Counted from the first letter of the stretch, positions 26,112-36,180 are shown. The stretch: DNA of 60,460 bases from Pseudomonadota bacterium (GCA_005776585.1 SXOX01000031.1:1-60460), one strand, 5' to 3'. The notes: generated from the letters alone by a model not told the origin. A program made the numbers and translations.

Positions 26112-28681
26112 AGCGCCATCTGCTGAGAGGCGCGCTGGCGCTGCTTGTCGCGACCGGGTGCGGGAAGAACGCGGATCAGGCCGCACCGGCGACGGCAGCG
26201 ACAGCGGCGTCCCAGGACGGGCCGACGATGGATCGGCCCACGAACAAGTCCGCGGAGCCGCCCGCGTCCACGGAGCCGGAGGCCAAGCCCGAGGACGCAC
26301 CGCCGGACAAGGGCTACCGCGGTCGGAGGAATCGCAACGAGTCGGGTGAGAAGTCCGACGAGAAGTCGCGGGAAGAAACCGAGGGCGATGACCGCGAGGA
26401 GTCCTTGGACGAGGACAAGCAGCGGGTCTCGGGCCTGCTGGCCCCGGGGCCGAAGGTCGGCAAGAAGAGCGGCGGCGAGGCCGACGGCGGCGGCGGTCGC
26501 TTCGGCAAGGCGGAGACCGAGCGCGGCGACATGGACGCCGACAGCGTGCAGGACCCGGACGAGGGCGAGGCCAAGAACGGCGTGGCGCAGTCGCTCGACG
26601 GGCTCGACGCTCTGGCGCTCGACACCGGCAAGCACGCGCTCGTCGGGCTTCCAGCGGCGACTCCGAGCAGTCCGAGGCCGGATCCGGCGCCTCCCGCGGA
26701 GCCGGACGCCAACGCTCCCGCGGCGCCGCCCGCCGTCGTCGCGGGGAACACGCGCACGGTGGTCACCGCGAAGCTCCCGGGGTACGCCGGTATCGTCACG
26801 CTCAACGACCAGAGCGGACGCGAGTCCAAGGGCGACGGCAAGCGCGACAAGGACGAGCCGGCCAAGCCAAGCCGCAAGGGCGAGGCGCAGGACGGCTTCT
26901 GGCAGCAGCCCACCGATGCGCCAGCGCAGCCCGTGAGGGCGCCGCTCGGGAAGGCGGTCGCGCGCGAGCAGCTCAAGTCGGAGGTGACGCGCGCGGGGGA
27001 CGTAACCACGGTCGAAAAGTCCATCGAGGGGCGCGACCTCAAGAAGACCGAGGACAAGCGCCAGGCCGACGGCTCCTTCGAGCTGCAGCTCGCCGCGAAG
27101 GAGGCCACCAAGGCCAAGGAGAAGGCGGCGCTCACCTGGGACTGGGAGCAGGGCAAGGACTCCAAGAACGGCGATCACGGCGTGCGCACGCAGGACGTCA
27201 CCGTCGGCTGGGACGACCACGCGCGGCTGCAAAAGCCCGAGCGGTTTCTGCCGCGCCACGGCTACTTCGAGAACACCTACCTCGGCGGCAGCGCGGCGTA
27301 CTTGGAGCGGCTGCGGCGACTCGACCAGGCGCTCGCTGGACACGGTCAGCCCCATCGACTGGCGCTCGCCGACAGCCAGGGCTTTGACTCGCCGGCGCGC
27401 AGTGGTCTCGCCGTCAAGGCCCGGCTCGACCGGCGCACCTTCGACAAGCCCGGCCGCGTGTTCCTGGAGGTCGGCCTGCGTGGCAGCGATCGGCACGGCT
27501 GGCGCAAGCCGCCGCTCGAGACCGTGCTGGTCGTGGCGCCCCAGGTCGTCGGCACCGCCGCCATGCACGAGGCCATCGCGAGTCTCTTGCGCGTGCTCGG
27601 CGCCGAGGACCGGCTCGCGGTCGTGCTCGCGCTGCCCAACGGTCAGGCGAGCGTCCTGGCAGAGCTCGGCCGCCCGAAGTCGCTGCTCGGGCCGCTGACG
27701 CGCTCGGTGGACCACGTGACCATCGCGCCGGCGCCGTCGGAGGCGGGCCTGCTGACCGCCGTAGACCGTGCGCGCCAGCTCTTGAACGCGGCCTCGGAGC
27801 ACCGCACGACGCTGCCCGGCACGCAGTCGGTCATCCTGCTCGTGGGCGAGGGCACCGCGGTCGCACGGCAGGTGGCGGCCCGGGCGCACGCGATGACGGT
27901 CGACGGCATCGTGACCTCGGTCGCGCTCGCCACGCCGTCGGCCGCCGGGCGCGCGGGCTGGTGGAACGTCGCGGAGAGCGGCTACGGCAACATGAACGAC
28001 GCGGCCGTTGGGCAGGTCGAGGCCGCGATGCGCGCCGAGATCGAGAGCCAGGCCCGCGTCGTCGCCCGCCTCGTGCGGCTCAACATCAAGCTCGGGCCCG
28101 GCGTCGAGGCCATCCGCATCTTGGGGAGCCAGCTGCTGGACGACGCCGAGAAGAAGCGGGTCAAGGCGCGCGAGGTGGCGACCGACACGAACCTGTCGCG
28201 CACGCTCGGCATCAAGGCCGATCGCGGCGACGACGACGACGGCCTCCAGGTCGTCGTGCCGTACTTCTACGGCGGGGACACGCACTCCATCGTGCTGGAG
28301 CTGTGGGTCGACAAGCCCGGCCGCGTCGCGGACGTGACCGTGCGCTACAAGGACATGGTCGGGCTCGGCAACCAGACGGAGTCGGTCGCGGTCGACTTTC
28401 GCAGTGTGCCGCGCCCGGAGACCGAGGAGCAGCGGGCGCTCGCGCAGTCGCTCGACGGCTTCCGCGTCGCCGAGGCGCTCGACCACGCCGCGCGCGAGCT
28501 GGCGAGGGGCCAGAGCGGCCAGGCGCGCGGGCGGCTGAATGGCCTGCTCGCTGGCGCGCTCCAGCCGAGAGATCGCACGCTGGTGCAGGGCTTTGCGCGG
28601 ATCGTGGACACCGCGCCGCACGCCTCGGTCGCCCAGGCGCTCCGGCTCGCCAGCCAGCGCCGCATCGGCGCGACGCGGTAG
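26108..28681 (+). CDS. YfbK-like von Willebrand factor A lipoprotein with degenerate metal site
   Basis: An 857-residue lipoprotein (ALLVATGCGK, Cys18). A long acidic, Lys/Gly-rich linker (about 60-280) precedes a vWA-type region (about 430-700). The YfbK-like pattern is visible: GLRGSDRHGWRKPPLETVLVV, VLGAEDRLAVVLAL, TTLPGTQSVILLVGEG, then SGYGNMNDAAVGQVE and RLVRLNIKLGPGVEAIRILG. In canonical family members the first block has DxSxS and the later strand TDG; here they read APQVV and VGEG, so MIDAS metal ligands are missing. It is translationally coupled to the preceding membrane protein and likely binds a partner without metal. Confidence 0.75.
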   Translation: MKRHLLRGALALLVATGCGKNADQAAPATAATAASQDGPTMDRPTNKSAEPPASTEPEAKPEDAPPDKGYRGRRNRNESGEKSDEKSREETEGDDREESLDEDKQRVSGLLAPGPKVGKKSGGEADGGGGRFGKAETERGDMDADSVQDPDEGEAKNGVAQSLDGLDALALDTGKHALVGLPAATPSSPRPDPAPPAEPDANAPAAPPAVVAGNTRTVVTAKLPGYAGIVTLNDQSGRESKGDGKRDKDEPAKPSRKGEAQDGFWQQPTDAPAQPVRAPLGKAVAREQLKSEVTRAGDVTTVEKSIEGRDLKKTEDKRQADGSFELQLAAKEATKAKEKAALTWDWEQGKDSKNGDHGVRTQDVTVGWDDHARLQKPERFLPRHGYFENTYLGGSAAYLERLRRLDQALAGHGQPHRLALADSQGFDSPARSGLAVKARLDRRTFDKPGRVFLEVGLRGSDRHGWRKPPLETVLVVAPQVVGTAAMHEAIASLLRVLGAEDRLAVVLALPNGQASVLAELGRPKSLLGPLTRSVDHVTIAPAPSEAGLLTAVDRARQLLNAASEHRTTLPGTQSVILLVGEGTAVARQVAARAHAMTVDGIVTSVALATPSAAGRAGWWNVAESGYGNMNDAAVGQVEAAMRAEIESQARVVARLVRLNIKLGPGVEAIRILGSQLLDDAEKKRVKAREVATDTNLSRTLGIKADRGDDDDGLQVVVPYFYGGDTHSIVLELWVDKPGRVADVTVRYKDMVGLGNQTESVAVDFRSVPRPETEEQRALAQSLDGFRVAEALDHAARELARGQSGQARGRLNGLLAGALQPRDRTLVQGFARIVDTAPHASVAQALRLASQRRIGATR

Positions 28682-28737
28682 CCACGAGGTCACGTCGCGC
28701 GTTGCCCTGAGCGCGCGGCTGCCGGTAGCATGTCGCC

Positions 28738-29328
28738 ATGGGACACGTCGCACGCAAGCCGATCGAATCACCGCCCCTGACGTTCGACGAACTCTACCGC
28801 CAGATCGTCGCGCTGCCCGAGGGAGTCACAGGGCAGATCCTGACGCCCGGCGAGCTGACGACGATGGGTCGGCCCGGCTTTCCGCACCGGCTGGCGCAAC
28901 GTCGCTGCACGTCGGGCCTGTCGTCAATCGACCGAATGGAGGGCGGCACCGGCTGGTGGATCGAGGTCGAAGCGGAGATTCGCTTTCCCCGCGGGCGGCT
29001 GCTGGTCCCGGACCTCGCCGGGTGGCGCGTGGAGCGCGTGCCCGAGCCGCTGATGGAGAACCCGATCACGACGCTGCCCGACTGGTGCGCCGAGATCATC
29101 TCGCCGTCCTCGGCCCGCATCGATCGCGTCAAGAAGCTGCACATCTACACCGAATGCGGGATCGCGCACGTCTGGCTGGTGGACCCGGAGGCGCACACGG
29201 TCGAGGTCTTCGTGCCGCACGAGGGTCTGCCGCTCCGTGTCGCGACCGCCGCCGACGACGAGCACGTGGCCCTACCGCCGTTCGACCTGCTCATGGACTT
29301 CGCGCCCTGGTGGGTGCGCCAGACCTAA
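28738..29328 (+). CDS. Uma2-family (DUF820) PD-(D/E)xK nuclease-like protein
   Basis: A 196-residue protein with the Uma2/DUF820 layout: LTFDELYRQIVALPEGVTGQIL at the N-terminus, then VPDLAGWRVERVPE, WCAEIISPSSARIDRVKK and GIAHVWLVDPEAHTVEVF. The D...E...S residues match the PD-(D/E)xK core of this family, which is common in cyanobacteria and some GC-rich bacteria and has no established cellular role. It has no partner gene here. It is convergent with the SpoIID gene; the stops overlap in CTAA at 29325-29328. Confidence 0.85.
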   Translation: MGHVARKPIESPPLTFDELYRQIVALPEGVTGQILTPGELTTMGRPGFPHRLAQRRCTSGLSSIDRMEGGTGWWIEVEAEIRFPRGRLLVPDLAGWRVERVPEPLMENPITTLPDWCAEIISPSSARIDRVKKLHIYTECGIAHVWLVDPEAHTVEVFVPHEGLPLRVATAADDEHVALPPFDLLMDFAPWWVRQT

Positions 29329-30956
29329 TAAATCCGCTCGACCCGCGAGCCCTGGAAGTAATGCTTGAGGATCTGGTCGGCGGGCTTCCCTTGCTCGGCC
29401 ATGCCAATGGCGCCGGTCTGACACATGCCGACGCCGTGGCCGAAGCCGCCACCAGTGAACTTGAACGCCGTCGGCTGGCCGTTCGGGCCCTTCTGCGCAT
29501 CCACGACGAACAGCGACGACTTGAGCCCGCCGAGCGCCTTGCGGATGGTGAGCTCGCCGGTGAGCGTGGCCTTTCCGGTCGTGCCCTCGAGCGCCAGCGC
29601 CGACGCGCGACCGGAGACGCCCCGCTTGGTCACGGTCACGCTCGTGGGGAGCCCAATGGCAACCCCGTGCGGCTTGAGCGTGCGCTCGAGGTCGGCGACC
29701 GCGACGACCTTCGACCAGCGGAAGCTCTGCTTGGCAAAGCGCGTGGTGCCGCAGTGCACATTCGGCACGGTCGTGACCCAAGCGCGCACGCGCGCCTCGG
29801 TCGGGTCGCCCAGCACGTCAGGTCCGTCGGGCACGCCGCGGAGCGTGGCCGCGGGCGGGGTGCTCCAGACGTTCTCGTTGTGCTCGGTGTGACCGCCGCA
29901 GCTCGCGCTGTAGACCGTGTCCACGACCCGACCATCCTCGGTCACGAGCATGTTCCCGCGCGTCTTCTGCACGGCGGCCGAGGTGCGTGGGTCCTCCTTG
30001 CTGGCGCCCGCGTAGACCTGGCAGTGGACGTCTGCGCAGAGCATCCACGGATCGGCGAGGTGGCGGTGCCCGAGCTTGGCGAGCAGCTCACCGCGCGCGC
30101 TGATGGCCTGGACCTCCAAGGCGGCGGGGGGGGCCGTGGGGTAGATCTCGGCGGGGACGAGCCCCTCGAGCAGCTCCTCGCCGGAGACGAGATCGGCGAC
30201 CGCGAGCTTCCCCTGCGCGTCGACCGTGAGATACAGCGTGCCCCGATACTTGCGGTCCTGGCGGGCGTGCCACGCGTAGCCACGGCCGCTCTCGACCTCG
30301 TGCACGGTGATGAGGTCCTGCTTGGGATCCTCGGCCTCGAACCAGAGCACGTCGCGCGCCTTGAGCTGGACCTGGCCGTCGGTCACGAGCAGCTCCCCAT
30401 GCGCGGGCTCGTCCAGCACCGGGAGCGGCTCGGCCGTCACGCCGGCGACGGTCACGCCCTTGGCTGCGACCTCGGCGTCGGCGCGCGTGACGTGCAGCGC
30501 CTCGGAGACGAGCACCAGCCGGCGCGTGTCGATGACGCGCCCAAAGAAGCCGAAGACCCCGCCAAGCTCGGTCGACTGGACCTTGAGGCCCGCGTCCGTG
30601 AGACGTTTGCGGGCGGCCTGGATGCGCTCCAAGTCATTGGCCGGAAACGCGCCGAGCGAGACGCGCCACCGTAGGCGGGCGGGCGTGCTCTTCTCGACCT
30701 TGGCCACGAAGCGGCGACCGCCGCTGACGACGATCTCGGGCCCGCCGGGGCCATCGGGCAGAAATCGAATGCGACCACGCGACGAGAACGCAATCGAGGC
30801 CTGCCCGTCCATCAGGCCGACGGTCACGATGGGCGTCTTCTGGCCGTCGAACCGGATCTGAGTGGCATAGAGGCCGGCGGTGCGATCGTCGGCGAAGGCC
30901 AGGAGGGGGAGCAGTCCAACGAGGAGAGCGGGCAGTGAGCGAAGGCGATGGGTCAT
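29325..30956 (-). CDS. SpoIID/LytB-domain protein (peptidoglycan lytic transglycosylase-like)
   Basis: A 543-residue exported protein with signal peptide LPALLVGLLPLLAFA. The C-terminal half carries the SpoIID/LytB signature: EELLEGLVPAEIYPTAPPAALE, NMLVTEDGRVVDTVYSASCGGHTEHNENVW and GGGFGHGVGMCQTGAIGMAEQG. In sporulating Firmicutes this domain cleaves denuded glycan strands; in other bacteria homologues act in cell-wall remodelling. The first half is a beta-rich region with no recognised domain. ATG at 30956 is preferred because the signal peptide starts there; the frame upstream is unlikely to be coding. Confidence 0.85.
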   Translation of the reverse strand: MTHRLRSLPALLVGLLPLLAFADDRTAGLYATQIRFDGQKTPIVTVGLMDGQASIAFSSRGRIRFLPDGPGGPEIVVSGGRRFVAKVEKSTPARLRWRVSLGAFPANDLERIQAARKRLTDAGLKVQSTELGGVFGFFGRVIDTRRLVLVSEALHVTRADAEVAAKGVTVAGVTAEPLPVLDEPAHGELLVTDGQVQLKARDVLWFEAEDPKQDLITVHEVESGRGYAWHARQDRKYRGTLYLTVDAQGKLAVADLVSGEELLEGLVPAEIYPTAPPAALEVQAISARGELLAKLGHRHLADPWMLCADVHCQVYAGASKEDPRTSAAVQKTRGNMLVTEDGRVVDTVYSASCGGHTEHNENVWSTPPAATLRGVPDGPDVLGDPTEARVRAWVTTVPNVHCGTTRFAKQSFRWSKVVAVADLERTLKPHGVAIGLPTSVTVTKRGVSGRASALALEGTTGKATLTGELTIRKALGGLKSSLFVVDAQKGPNGQPTAFKFTGGGFGHGVGMCQTGAIGMAEQGKPADQILKHYFQGSRVERIY

Positions 30957-31002
30957 GGCGCGCGGGAGGCTACCCCTGGCGCGTGCCGAAAGCGAGCGCG
31001 GG

Positions 31003-33123
31003 CTATCTCCCGGCGATGAGCTTCTGCGCCTCGGAGCGCACCGATGGGTCGCGGTCATAGGTCGCGCCGTAGAGCAAGTTGAGGCAGGCCCGGGTCTCGA
31101 GCCGCTTGCAGGCCTTGAGGATGGCGAAGCGCTCGCTGGTGGTGGCCTGCGAGAAGCCGGTGACCACGACGGCCTCGAGCGACTCGTCGCGGAGGGCGCC
31201 GAGCGCGGTGATGGCCGTCACACGGGGGAGCGTCCCATCGTCGAGGGCGCGGCGGAGCGAGGGGATCGCAGCGGCGATCTGGGCGCGTCCGGCGGTGCGG
31301 GCTGCATGAGCGCGCAGCGACTCGTCGGGCGAGGCCAGCAGCCGGAGCACGCGATCTTGGACCCATGGGGCGGGGAAGCGTCCCCAGGCGAGGACGACCG
31401 CGGCCTGGGTGGTGCGACCGGAGCCCTCGAAGACCCGATCGAGCACGGCGAGGGCGCGCTCGTGGCGGGCGTGGCCAAGCGACTGGACGACGAAGAGCGG
31501 CACGGTCTGCGGTCCGCTATCGACGACGCGCTCGAGCAGCGGTAGCGCGGCCTCGGCGTGGGCGGAGAGCACATGGGCGGCGTCGCGGCGCAGGCCCTCG
31601 TCGGTGAGCGCCAGTTCGAGCAGCGCCTTCAGGCCGGTCTGCCCGTAGGTCGCGATCGCGTTGCGGAGCGCGACCCGAAAGCGCGTCTCGCCTCGGCGCA
31701 GGGCCTCGACCAGGACCTCGAGGCCGCCCGGGCTCTGGCGCTCCGAGAGCGACTGGATCGCCTCCAGACCGAGCGGCGCGGTGGCTCCCGCGAGGTACTC
31801 GCCCAGCACGGGCGCGCCTTCGGGCCGTGCGGAGACCGCGCGCAGCGCGGTGCGAGCGACGACGTAGTCGGCGTCCCTGAGGAGGACGGCCAGGTGCGGC
31901 GCGGCGGACTTGAGCGCAAAAGCGGAGAGCGCGCGACCGGCGGCCTCACGGACGACGGGCTCCGGATCGGTGACGAGCCTACCCAGGACCACGAGGCCCT
32001 CGGGGCCGCGGCTGCCGCCGAGCGCAAGGGTCGCCGCGACGCGCGTGGCGGCATCGGCGTCCTTGACGAAGGGAGCGACGAGCGACACGAGCCGAGGATC
32101 GGAGGCGTGGCGCAGCGCCTCCAGCGCGCGCAGGCGGGTGGTGGCGTTGCCGTGCGCCAGCAACTTGCTCAGAGGCTCGAGCAGCGCGGAGCCGAAGCCC
32201 TGGAGGCTCTCATCGGCGGCACGGGCGATGTCGTCATTGGCGTTCTTGAGGTGCTCGCAGATGACGCCAATGGCGCGGGAGTCGCCCGTACGGGACAGCG
32301 CCCGGAGCGCGTCCGGCAACAGGCGGGGCCAGGACGGTGAGGCCACGAAGCCGAGGATCGCCTCGGCCGCGCGGGGGGAGCCAATCGCCCGCAGCGCGGC
32401 CAGCACGGGACCGTGGGACTGAGCCTCATGCGGGTTGGCGAGGACGACTGACAGTCGGGGAACCGCCGCCGGGCCGATCGCCACGAGCGCGTCGATGCCC
32501 GCCTGCGCCGTCGGCTCACTTCCAAGCTGCCGAGCCGCCACCTCGATCCGCTCGCGCACGCGCTCGTCGACACGGCCGAGGGCGCTCAGCTCGTGAAACC
32601 GCAGTTCTGAGAGGCAGATGGCCTCGCTGCGCCCGCGACTGGCGTCGCGAAAGCGCACCGTCAGCTCCGCGACCGGGAGCGGCGGCTCGAGCACGAACGA
32701 CTGCGTCGAGCGGTGATCGGCCAGCGCGAGGGTCCGCGTCCCCGAGGTCCCCTCGAGCACCAGGCCGCGCGGCCGCGAGTACGCCGCGAAAGTGCGGTTG
32801 CTCGCCGCACACCCCGCCACGACGTCGACGCGCGACACGTACCGCGTGCCCGAGAAGCGGAGCTTGACCCACGCGCCGTCGGGGCCCGGGGTCGTAGCCC
32901 AGGACGTGAACAGGACGCCGTCGAAGAGCTTCATGACGTTGTCGAGGGCCGGGCCGTCGCTCGGTCGGACGCCCGGAGAGCCCGTCAGGAAGCGCACGTC
33001 GCTCGAGTGGATGGCTGACGTATCGGCGGCCATCGCGGCGGTCGAGAGTAGCGGTATCGAGACCAGGGGCGTCGAGACGAACATCGCAGTCGCGAGCGCT
33101 CGGGTCAGGGTGTGTCGGTTCAT
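31003..33123 (-). CDS. exported HEAT-repeat protein with N-terminal discoidin-like domain
   Basis: A 706-residue exported protein. The signal peptide (MFVSTPLVSIPLLSTAAMAA) is followed by a beta-sandwich region (DNVMKLFDGVLFTSWATT, WVKLRFSGTRYVSRV) like NADase-type glycan-binding or discoidin domains. From residue about 190 to the end there are some 14 HEAT/PBS-lyase-like helical repeats (ALVAIGPAAVPRLSVVL, AALRAIGSPRAAEAILGF and so on). This is a scaffold architecture, likely for binding a periplasmic or surface partner. ATG at 33123 sits directly before the signal peptide. The 130-bp gap upstream to the lytic transglycosylase gene may hold its promoter. Confidence 0.8.
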   Translation of the reverse strand: MNRHTLTRALATAMFVSTPLVSIPLLSTAAMAADTSAIHSSDVRFLTGSPGVRPSDGPALDNVMKLFDGVLFTSWATTPGPDGAWVKLRFSGTRYVSRVDVVAGCAASNRTFAAYSRPRGLVLEGTSGTRTLALADHRSTQSFVLEPPLPVAELTVRFRDASRGRSEAICLSELRFHELSALGRVDERVRERIEVAARQLGSEPTAQAGIDALVAIGPAAVPRLSVVLANPHEAQSHGPVLAALRAIGSPRAAEAILGFVASPSWPRLLPDALRALSRTGDSRAIGVICEHLKNANDDIARAADESLQGFGSALLEPLSKLLAHGNATTRLRALEALRHASDPRLVSLVAPFVKDADAATRVAATLALGGSRGPEGLVVLGRLVTDPEPVVREAAGRALSAFALKSAAPHLAVLLRDADYVVARTALRAVSARPEGAPVLGEYLAGATAPLGLEAIQSLSERQSPGGLEVLVEALRRGETRFRVALRNAIATYGQTGLKALLELALTDEGLRRDAAHVLSAHAEAALPLLERVVDSGPQTVPLFVVQSLGHARHERALAVLDRVFEGSGRTTQAAVVLAWGRFPAPWVQDRVLRLLASPDESLRAHAARTAGRAQIAAAIPSLRRALDDGTLPRVTAITALGALRDESLEAVVVTGFSQATTSERFAILKACKRLETRACLNLLYGATYDRDPSVRSEAQKLIAGR

Positions 33124-33253
33124 GGGTCTCCTCCCCGGAGTCGGCGGTTGCCGGTCTACCCGCACAGATGGGCAGGCGGAATCGTTCCGCCCTGGACATC
33201 GGGCCTGCCGTGCAGCGGTTAAGGAGAATCGACGTGCGATGGGAAAAAACTGC

Positions 33254-35560
33254 CTACTCGTGCTCCGGACGGCCGAAGTACGGTCCCAGCGTGGCCGGCA
33301 GCTCCGCCTCGATCGGGACGACCCGCGTGCTGTGGACCCCGCGCGGACCGTAGAGGTAGAGGTAGGCGCCGTAGCTCGCGAGGACCGACTTCACGTAGCT
33401 CTGCGTGGCCTTGTACGGGATCTCCTCGACCCACTCGGCGGTGTCCTTGCGCCCGGACTCGCGCCAGGTGCGCCACCAGCGCCGGATGCGGTTAGGGCCC
33501 GCGTTGTAGGCGGCGAGCACGAGCGCCTCGTTGTGGCCGAAGTGGCTCATCAGCTCCGCGACGAAGCGGCTGCCGATGCGGACGTTGACCGCCGGCGTCT
33601 TGAGCGACCGCCACGTGGGCGCCTTCGTGTCCTTGCCGAGCAGCTTCTTGGCGACGGTGCGCGCCGTGCCGAGCAGGAGCTGCGTGAGGCCGACGGCATT
33701 GGCGTAGGACACGATCTTCGGGTTGTACGCGCTCTCGTGGCGGATGAGCCCCATGAGGAACCAGGGGCTGACGCCTGCGTCAGTACAGGCGCGCTCGACG
33801 TGGTCCCAGAACGGCAGCGGGTAGGCGAGCTTCCAGAGCCGCTCGTCGGCGGCGTCGGGGTAGCGCGTCAAGGCGCCGCGCCACCGGACGACCGAGGTGC
33901 CGAGCCAGAACTGGCGCTGCCGCAGGCCAAGACTGAGCCGCAGCGTGTGGCCGTCGACGCCGAGGGCGCGGACCTCGGCGCGCGCCTGGAGATCGCGGCG
34001 CGCCGCGTCGAACAGGCCGATTCGGATGAGCTCGATGGCCGTCTCCAGCGCCGGATGGCGCGTGATGCGCAGGCGGTCGAGATCGACGAGCGTCGCGAGG
34101 TCGTAGCCGTCGAGCGTCGGCAGCGGCCTCAAGGCGACAGCGCGGGAGTGGTCGAGCCGATCGAGCCGGTGAAACGCGAGGTTGGAGTAATACGTGAGCG
34201 GAAAATCGCGCACCAGCCGCTCGTAGCCCGCGAACGCCTCGTTCCGACGGCCGCGCGCCTCATCGGCCCGCGCGAGCCAGTAGCTGGCCCGCTCGTCCCA
34301 CGTCGCGTCGCCCAGCGTGGGCGTGCCGCCGTGGTCGGCGCGCAGGCGAGCAAGCGCATCCGCGGCCCGCTCGGGCTTGCCGTCGCGCCAGGCTTGCCAC
34401 GCCTCCTGCCATCGCTGCTCGACCCGGAGCGGATGCTCGGGGTAGCGCGCGGCGAGCGTCGCGAGCGCGCCGTGCGCGAGGTCCACCTTGCCGGCGGCGC
34501 GCGCGGCGTCGGCGATGCGACCGAGCGCGAGCGGCGCGAGGCGCTGATCCCGGTAACGGTCGGCGAGCTTGGTCCACGACGCGATGGCCGCTCCCACGTC
34601 GCTGCCCTTGGCCTGGAGGGCGCCGAGCTGATCGAGCGCGAGGGCCGCCACGCTGTCGTGGGTGGAGCCCGCGGCCTTCTCGAGCGCGGCGCGTCCCCGC
34701 GCGAGCGTCTTTGGCACGAGGACGTCGACGATGCCCTGGACCAGCGCACGTGCGCCGGCCTCGAGGCGGGTCGAGCGCTTCTTCGCCGCGGCGGCGAGCG
34801 CCCGGAGCGTGCCTTTCGACGGGCTGTTGGACAGCTGCCGCACGAGCTCGTCCTCGGCCGAGGGCGCCGCGTTCATCGCCTGGAGCGCCCCTCGAGCGCG
34901 CCTTCCGAGCGCCGAGTCGCCGCGCTCGAGCCACAGCTCCCGCAGCGTGCGCGTGGCGCCCTTGACGTTCCCCGTCGCGTGCTCCGACTCGCCAAGGACG
35001 AGCCGCGCCTCATCTCGGAGCGCCCCCTTGCCGGAGCGCCCCACGGCCGCGCGCGCCAGATCGAGGGCGGCCCGCGCGTTCTTGGACTGAAGCTCCAGCC
35101 GGGCGGCCGCGACGAGCGCCGGGACCTGTTGCGGGCTGCCATCGGGGACGCGCCGATAGTGCGCCAGCGCTGCCGCTCGGTCCGCGCGCTTCTCGGCCCA
35201 CTCGCCCAGCGCGAGATGCACGGGCGCCAGCAACGGCGGGTAGTCGGCGATGGAGGCGAGCACTGCGGCGCGTTCGGCGAGCAAGGGAGCGCGAGACGCC
35301 TCGGGGAGCTTCTCGGCGCGGCGGCGCAGGACCTCGGCCAACAGGTACCGCAGCGGCGGCGTGGTCGCGGCGTCCGCGCGTTGGTCCAGGTGGCGGCGGA
35401 GGCCACGCTCGGCGGCGTCGAGCTTGTCGTGCTTGAAGTCGCGATAGGCCTCGGCCAACGCGTCCGAGGTGAGCACGATGAGGCTCAGGTCGGCCTGGGG
35501 CGCCGGCTCGTCGACGGGCCCGGCGCAGATCAGAACCCAGAGGACGGCACCCAGACCCAC
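33254..35560 (-). CDS. soluble lytic murein transglycosylase (Slt70-like)
   Basis: A 768-residue SLT-family enzyme. The N-terminal about 550 residues are helical repeats, as in the Slt70 U/L ring, and the C-terminal domain has the GEWL-like fold: MGLIRHESAYNPKIVS (catalytic Glu609), AVGLTQLLLGTA, RIGSRFVAELMSHFGHNEALVLAAYNAGPNRI. It would cleave MurNAc-GlcNAc with formation of 1,6-anhydroMurNAc. The GTG at 35560 precedes a short hydrophobic segment (VGLGAVLWVLICAGP), possibly a signal peptide or lipobox; the frame extends upstream but lies over the divergent gene. Promoter space to that gene is about 80 bp. Confidence 0.88.
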   Translation of the reverse strand: MGLGAVLWVLICAGPVDEPAPQADLSLIVLTSDALAEAYRDFKHDKLDAAERGLRRHLDQRADAATTPPLRYLLAEVLRRRAEKLPEASRAPLLAERAAVLASIADYPPLLAPVHLALGEWAEKRADRAAALAHYRRVPDGSPQQVPALVAAARLELQSKNARAALDLARAAVGRSGKGALRDEARLVLGESEHATGNVKGATRTLRELWLERGDSALGRRARGALQAMNAAPSAEDELVRQLSNSPSKGTLRALAAAAKKRSTRLEAGARALVQGIVDVLVPKTLARGRAALEKAAGSTHDSVAALALDQLGALQAKGSDVGAAIASWTKLADRYRDQRLAPLALGRIADAARAAGKVDLAHGALATLAARYPEHPLRVEQRWQEAWQAWRDGKPERAADALARLRADHGGTPTLGDATWDERASYWLARADEARGRRNEAFAGYERLVRDFPLTYYSNLAFHRLDRLDHSRAVALRPLPTLDGYDLATLVDLDRLRITRHPALETAIELIRIGLFDAARRDLQARAEVRALGVDGHTLRLSLGLRQRQFWLGTSVVRWRGALTRYPDAADERLWKLAYPLPFWDHVERACTDAGVSPWFLMGLIRHESAYNPKIVSYANAVGLTQLLLGTARTVAKKLLGKDTKAPTWRSLKTPAVNVRIGSRFVAELMSHFGHNEALVLAAYNAGPNRIRRWWRTWRESGRKDTAEWVEEIPYKATQSYVKSVLASYGAYLYLYGPRGVHSTRVVPIEAELPATLGPYFGRPEHE

Positions 35561-35640
35561 GGGCGCATTGTGCCGACCCGCCGCCGAGGTGCAACGCGGA
35601 TGAATGAAAGCGCCCGCGACGCGCGTTATGCTGAGCCGAG

Positions 35641-36180
35641 ATGAAGACCACACCGCCCCGCTCGTTCTGGTCCCCGCTACTGTTCACCGTGCTCGGCCTG
35701 GGGCTGGCCGCCTGCGAGGACGCCAAGTCCACGCTGGCCCAGCGCGAGGTCGCGCTCTCGGAACGCGCGGCGGTGGCCCGCTATGGGACGGCGGCCGCGT
35801 CGGCTGGACCGGCGCAAGAGGCATGGGTCCAGGCGGCACGCGAGACGCAGCGGCTGACGGATCCGGCAGCCATCGGGCGGCAGTATCGGGAGCAGGTGTT
35901 GCCGAAGCTGGCCACGTTTCGGGACGCGCTCGGCGCGATGCCGGCGGACACGGACGCGCTTCGCGAGGCCCACGGCGCGCTCTCGGAGGCGTACGGTGAG
36001 CTCTCGCGCGGGATGGCAGCGCTTGCCGAGGGGCTCGACAGCGCGACGTATACGGCCAAGCGCAAGGCCTACCGCGACGTCATCGCGCGCTTCGAGGCCG
36101 CGCAGGCGACCTATCGCGAGCGGATCGCGGCGATCTACGGCGCAGCAGGGCTCGAGGTGCTGCCGCTGCCTCCGCTGTAG
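35641..36180 (+). CDS. hypothetical helical lipoprotein
   Basis: A 179-residue predicted lipoprotein (LLFTVLGLGLAACED). The mature part is mainly helical with heptad-like Ala/Leu/Glu spacing (EVALSERAAVARYGTAAA, EAHGALSEAYGELSRGMAALAEGL), consistent with a coiled coil. It starts divergently from the lytic transglycosylase gene and is followed after 30 bp by a hairpin (terminator-like). No family is recognised. Confidence 0.7.
   Translation: MKTTPPRSFWSPLLFTVLGLGLAACEDAKSTLAQREVALSERAAVARYGTAAASAGPAQEAWVQAARETQRLTDPAAIGRQYREQVLPKLATFRDALGAMPADTDALREAHGALSEAYGELSRGMAALAEGLDSATYTAKRKAYRDVIARFEAAQATYRERIAAIYGAAGLEVLPLPPL

Noticed and set aside
25688..28771. 1027-codon open frame on the minus strand
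   Set aside because: It is antisense to the vWA lipoprotein and its partner, with Arg/Leu-biased translation and no domain.
32792..35644. 950-codon plus-strand open frame
   Set aside because: It is antisense to the lytic transglycosylase and HEAT genes, and has no domain.
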